From NCBI GenBank assembly GCA_948099385.1, contig CANUEZ040000031.1:2225001-2289000 (forward strand): 64,000 nt of DNA, read 5' to 3'. The stretch's first letter is position 1. Each line of letters begins with the position of its first letter. Of the stretch, positions 58,693 to 64,000 are shown one piece after another. The position numbers were made by a program, and so were the translations under genes. The DNA comes from Fasciola hepatica. Its lineage: Eukaryota > Platyhelminthes > Trematoda > Plagiorchiida > Fasciolidae. A model generated the notes under the pieces. It searched no databases. It worked only from the letters and a program-made list of their open reading frames with translations, and was not told the DNA's origin.

Positions 58693-59955
58693 CTGATACA
58701 AAGAAGGTAAGAGTTTATATGTATCAGTTACCGCCAAAGAATAGCAATTACTGAGAAATGGTTCACAAAACTGGCCTTGACCTTTCCTAACCAAGAGAGC
58801 TCTTGGGAAATTGTGCTCATGTATTGTATGAATTTTATGGATGCATAGATTGCAAATTATTGATTTGGTTGATTCTTTTCAGTCTCGGCCACCAGCATGT
58901 TTGCCTTACCAATAGCTTCACTTTCCCAACCCTGATATGGGCTTTATTTAAATCGTTGTGAACAGGTGCGCTCAAAGTTGTCGAGCGTGGCATCAATCCC
59001 AACAGGAGACGCAACTGTCAACAAAGTGGTGTATTTTGCCACTGAGAGATGAGATCCATCCCCAAATGATAGCATTCTTCAAACGACCAATTCCCCTCTC
59101 CAGGTTCCTCGGTGCTCTCTCCCGTATCATGGACTAACCGTTCTACTACCAATCACCACCTGCCCCAGCAAACCTTGTTAACCGAGGACTCCTGTGCACG
59201 CAATTGCGCACCTCGAGTCCAAACTGAATTAGCCGATTAATGTTGATTGTTTCTAGTAACGCATCGGTAGGTGCCCTTATTTTTTGTGTTTGGCTTCAGA
59301 TTTGCTGATACGGTGTTCCGCCAGACACGAACAAATCTGTGAAAACCGCGGTGTTCGAGCAATAACAACAAAACAAGCCCTCTACAGAAGCGAAGATACT
59401 CAGTCTAATTTTCCACCTCCAAGTAAAGCTCAACTACCCGGATAACACAACTTATTTACAAGGTCTGTATTCTCTTCTGAAACGGAGAAATTTGGCTTTG
59501 AAACATCTCAGTCCGGGAACGGTCTTCCGAAATTCGAAGGTACAAAACACATGTCGAACATGACCACGATGTATTTCAAATTGTTCAGAATAGCATGCAG
59601 CTGTCTCAGCATTCCACTTTGAAGAAAATTGTCGTCCACATATTCCGCGTCTGAAACATTTAACAGGATAAAAATCCGAGGACGTTAAACTCTCACGAAT
59701 AGGGATGTTTTAGAGGACCACACAGAACACAAGTTTCAACAAAGAAGATCGGCATCTCTGAAGTACATTACTTCTTGATGTAAACTAGAGCGAAAGATTG
59801 CCTTGAGCTTGGACTCGGCTTCGTTTTTCGTGTGTGGGAACAGGGCAGCTTAGGCGATTTGCTAAATCACCTATGTAATAAAAAAATACTTCTCCGGCTA
59901 AATCACCACAGCGTCCTTCATGATAAAAAAGAGGATAAAAAACTTAGTATTACAG
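58693..59955. other. No supported gene
   Basis: A moderately GC-richer stretch near 58970-59260 may be a degraded dispersed repeat, but its ends are not visible. Confidence 0.35.
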
Positions 59956-60062
59956 GTATCTTTATGCGCAGAAATGTAACATTTCCGTCCAATGTGTATA
60001 CCTTGCGCTCACTGGCAACCAAGCATTTGATCTTGTTTCACTTCAGATTGAATGGCATAGAG
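59956..60062 (+). CDS. Possible exon of CUB first-half class
   Basis: Between AGTATTACAG and GTAACA a 107-base piece is open in the frame that enters in phase 1 and leaves in phase 0, the class of first-half CUB exons in the gene at 46-53 kb. It reads IFMRRNVTFPSNVYTL and LILFHFRLNGIE, with CUB-like hydrophobic alternation but no C-x-W. A second frame is also open, so the evidence is weak. Confidence 0.22.
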
Positions 60063-62739
60063 GTAACATAACGATCATCACACGTTACATTTCCGTGCAT
60101 TGATGAGTAGAAATATCACCCTTAGGCAAAAATCAACATATAAAATATATGTTTCCTTTTTTCAGCGTAAAATGAAGAGTCCGCTTGTTGGAAATAATAA
60201 GATCGGTGGTGTAATGGTATATGCAAATCATGTTACCAGCATGACAGTGGATTGAATGAAAGGAACGCTTCCCTTCATTTAGATTGTTGAATGGATGAAG
60301 GAAGAAACTCACAGCAAAGAAGAAAAGAGGTTTGATAAGATGTGAATATAGGGTGGGCTGCATGAGGCTGGAGATGCGGCACTTAGACATATTGTGAGAT
60401 TGAGACATTTTTGTGAGGGTTGTCGTGGGTTAAAATTGAATCTGAAATGGTATTCCTCTTCATAGAAGAGCAGAGTTGCTTTACCCAACTTCCTGAGTCA
60501 ATACTTATTAGAAATGGTGATGGTTACTTGGTGCATATAGATATGGCCAAACTATTTCAGTTAAGTTAAAGTCACCGGCAAAATTCTCTCCACTTGAGAG
60601 CTTTAAGGTTGGTTATTCAAATAAATCGATTAGATGGGGGATCCCAGAGTAACTTTGGGTTGGTGAACGGTAAACACAATCAATTTGAAGCTAAGAGCCG
60701 GGAATGTGGACTGTAAATCAAATTGACGTATACAGTCTGTGGCCGTGTTGTTCTGCGTCCCATTCATATCTCATTTATATGAGTTTTACGTATGGGATTG
60801 AGGAGATGAAAATAAATACCCACATCTCACAAAGAATGTCTGTTATTCAGAGCAGTTGTGTGAGATTCGGAAGAAATGAATAAATGTATGCTGCCCAACT
60901 GCTTCAAACAAATAGTCGTGAAGTTGTTGGTAGTGTAGAGGCTTTGAAGATTTTTCCTCAACTAACTGCATTTTATCATTACCAATTTAAGCTCACCATC
61001 TTAAAATCAACCCGAAGTATACTCATGCATGTCATGCGGAGATGCAGTGATTTTGTTGGGAATCAGTTGTAGCATATCCAAATACTAATGGTTAATTTGT
61101 TCCAACACCACATCTTGCATCATTGGAAAGTGAGAAGGTGTGAATCTCGATTACTGAAATAATACACAATCGCCATTGACCAAACTTAATTTCTAACCAT
61201 ATCGTCATGTCACGAATTAAGATTGTCGATCCAAATATCCCCGTAATAAGCTTACAGCAGTCGCAGGAAGGTCCAGTGAAGTAAAGTACATCAAGTGGGA
61301 GAGAAAGGAAGATAACAAAAGGTGAACGCAATCCGTTTGAAAATTGGAGACCCATAGACAATCAAACGCGCGAAATATCATCAACTCCACATGCCACTGG
61401 CAAGTAGTCGTGGTAGATACACAAACTTTAATATCCATGTAGTGCAGTCAGTTGTCTCTCCATCTTCAATGAATTAATCAATGGAGCCGAGTGGTTTCTC
61501 TATAGAAATGCGAACTGTTGATCGATCGGTCGTCATAAGTTTTCCTAGTTGTCACGACGGTAAATTGAACAGGGGAGAAGGATAAAATTGTGAGGTGGAT
61601 TTGGAGGCTGAACTGAGAGCGAAATACTTTCGTTTCTCGTGTGGCTCATATAAAAAGTATCATCGAAGGAATTCCACGTAGGAGGGAGATAATCAAATCG
61701 AACTTTGTGGAAGACTACTATTACAGGTGGTCATCATGATTGACTATCGTTGGTAGACGGTAGTGAGTGTTTGACTTTGGACTAGACAAAGTGTTCTTTG
61801 GCTCCAGGGTTGACGATAATCTCTTCCTAGATTTTCAATGCGATGATGGATATATAGATTAGGCGAGTGGTCTCAGCGGAGAAATGCTGGACGCGTCAGG
61901 TGGACAGAAATATCACATGAGTGGTTAAACCGCTCGGGGGTTCTACTTTCACGGGTTTGAAAATATGTGAAACAAAGAGATCCATAATTTGATGAACAAT
62001 GTTGATGAAGTTGGAATTTGAGTCCGAAACGTCCGAAATCAAACAGTTATCGTTTCAGGGATAGGTAGCCTCGATGTCTGGAATACCAGCCAGTTGGGTG
62101 ATCTGTGCGGCCAAATTGTATGTTCTCAGTTCAGTGTTGGGTCTGGGCGAATATGATTGATTGAGGTGGAGACCCTACCGTGGTCCGATGAACCAAGTAA
62201 AGAAGTCATTATGTATGAGAAAAGTAAAGTAACAGAGAGGAAAAGATGAACAACAGTATGAGTATAATTGCCAGCTCGATCGGTGTTTCGCGTTGGGTGG
62301 TTATCTAGTTGGCCCATATTGTTGACCACAACGACATGTTCGGCTTCGCGTTCCAGAGCCGAGCTGTCAGATATGTGAATCCTCCGATTCCAATTGTTGA
62401 CATTAGAATCTCTTAAGATGGTTATATGGCAGTTAAGATGAGCCGCAAATTTGAAGTTTCCACCTAACTCGACTATCCCCGAATAAATGGACCTGAATTC
62501 GTCAGTAACGAAGGTTTTATAGATTTGAAGGATTGAAAAGCCTCACTACTGTCAACTGATTTTAACTCTAGGGATATACGCTTTAGACTCAGTGAATTAC
62601 CGTTCTCCACATCCATTCAAATGGAGGATTCGTAAAACTTCACTGTGCAGCCTACTTGGGTGCACATGTTTGAAATACTGTGTGATTTTATCCACCGTTT
62701 GGAACTTCAAGTGATCTCATATTGGAATTCAACTCACCG
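60063..62739. other. No supported gene
   Basis: AT-rich sequence. Minus-strand frames at 60133-60408 and 61092-61438 overlap each other and have no recognised pattern. Confidence 0.4.
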
Positions 62740-62958
62740 ATGTCCCAGATTCCCACGGTTATTATCATTATTTTTTTGGTGATATGTCTGAACCACTTAT
62801 TGAATAATGAACTACTTGACTGTTCAAAACGCAAATATGGACAATTGTGGATTGATAGTGAAAATGACCACGTCAGAGTCACCAAACACAATGAAATGAA
62901 GAAATACATGCACGCCACTCAATCACATCGTGCACCTTCAAGTGAACTAGGCAGATGA
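62740..62958 (+). CDS. Small ORF with one membrane segment, unassigned
   Basis: ATG at 62740 opens a 72-residue frame. Residues 4-21 (IPTVIIIIFLVICLNHLL) form a hydrophobic segment, followed by a polar, charged tail (KRKYGQLWIDSENDHVRV) to a stop. The CCCAG just before IPTV could also be an acceptor, making this a C-terminal exon with a transmembrane helix and cytoplasmic tail. Nothing further supports either reading. Confidence 0.25.
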   Translation: MSQIPTVIIIIFLVICLNHLLNNELLDCSKRKYGQLWIDSENDHVRVTKHNEMKKYMHATQSHRAPSSELGR

Positions 62959-64000
62959 TATGCGAATATGCCTTCTCGTTATGTTTGATTGATTTTGATG
63001 AGGTGTGAACGAGCAATACCTGAAGACTAAGCTACCTTTCGGAACAGGGTATGTTGGCGGCCCGCGATGGACGTCCTGATCACGGGATTTGACTGTCTGG
63101 CAAGGGTGCGATGCTGCAGTTTAAGACTATCAATCACGGAGTTGGTGCTGACCCACTGGTGCATGCCATCGCGCTCCTTTCACTTCTGGATCGAGCAGTG
63201 CCCGCGATTGAATAACCGTCATGGGCAGAACACTTTGCATATTATTTTGTGAACAACCTGCCAGAATGTGTCGATCATTCAAAGGACGTGTTCCAAATGG
63301 CGCATGCGAGACTGTGAATTTGCTATCCCGAATCAAAGCCGTTGTGATAACGTGGAGGACTGTTGGTATTCACTATTCGTAATTAAAATTTGTCCTCCTT
63401 CTTTCTATTGAGTTAGTCATCAGTAATGAGCACATACCTCGTGAACCCAAGACATTTGTAATGTATTTCCTTCTTTTTCTAAGTTATCACATTGGTTATT
63501 ACTCGAGTTTTAGGGTGCCTATTACATGAACAGTCCACGTATTTATTCACAACACTGTTTCCTCAATGGTCTACACTTCTACTAATGCATAATCTTTTAT
63601 TCTTTCATTTGTGTTGAGGAGAGGAGGTTTCAACCCTCAGCCTTAGCGTTTCTCTCCCTACACTCAACCACTGGTCGTGACACGTCAACGGCATGAACAT
63701 ATCCAGTTCAGATTTGTCCTTTCATTTTGGCACGTGCTCTCGTTTGCCCAGCAGATTTAACTCATTTGTACTCATTTATTAATACCTCTGTCTCAAGTAC
63801 TGCAACTAAAGTGTAATTCAAGCCTTTGTAATCGATTTATTGATTAATGATGGCACACGTTTTCTGATTTACTCATTGTACCGCAATCGAACTATGCTAC
63901 CGTCTCGTTCAGCTGCTTGTTAAATGGACAGCTTATTTTCTGCGCTGTCCAGATTTTCAAAAGCATACTGCCCATTGTTGTTTGTTTCCCATCTATCTGC
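62959..64000. other. Unassigned; GC-richer patch near 63.05-63.35 kb
   Basis: Positions 63050-63350 are GC-richer and partly open on both strands, resembling an eroded dispersed repeat. The last 500 bases are AT-rich with no supported feature. Confidence 0.35.

Overview
The window is eukaryotic and looks like part of a flatworm genome, most likely a digenean trematode. It is AT-rich and gene-poor, with short exons and introns of 0.1-1.5 kb. It carries a Ty3/gypsy element of the type described in liver flukes (CsRn1-like pol with a C-terminal RSGR tail and a 4-bp target duplication), decayed CR1/Jockey-like LINE reverse transcriptases, and a tRNA-derived SINE containing a hammerhead ribozyme, as known from the schistosome Sm-alpha family. 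The organism call is inference; no species marker was identified.

Layout. Positions 1-2985 and about 30500-33774 are the two arms of a large inverted duplication, roughly 85% identical by eye in sampled stretches, with about 27.5 kb between them. Inside the interval lie a candidate membrane-protein 3' exon (5.1-5.4 kb, minus), a decayed LINE (8.6-10.0 kb), a candidate exon at 13.7-13.9 kb (minus), a small fold-back element (17.3 kb), a three-exon gene for a secreted 173-residue protein (18.6-19.6 kb, minus), and a young LTR retrotransposon that has lost gag and protease (22106-26506).

Right of the duplication are ORF-dense minus-strand tracts, a GC-richer exon at 40.8-41.0 kb (minus), the hammerhead SINE (41.8 kb), a second decayed LINE (42.4-43.2 kb), a decayed second SINE copy (44.3 kb, minus) and a (TA)n microsatellite.

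The clearest host gene is at 46054-52973 on the plus strand. It has eight exons and encodes 374 residues: a signal peptide, three CUB-like domains each built from one phase 1-0 exon plus one phase 0-1 exon, and a hydrophobic C-terminus resembling a GPI-anchor signal. A TATA box precedes it and AATAAA follows it. Further exon-like pieces of similar style lie on both strands nearby (about 45.8, 58.0-58.7 and 60.0 kb), which suggests a local cluster of fast-evolving surface or secreted proteins. No rRNA, tRNA gene, CRISPR array or bacterial-type operon was seen. All exon models rest on splice signals, phase agreement and protein pattern read by eye.
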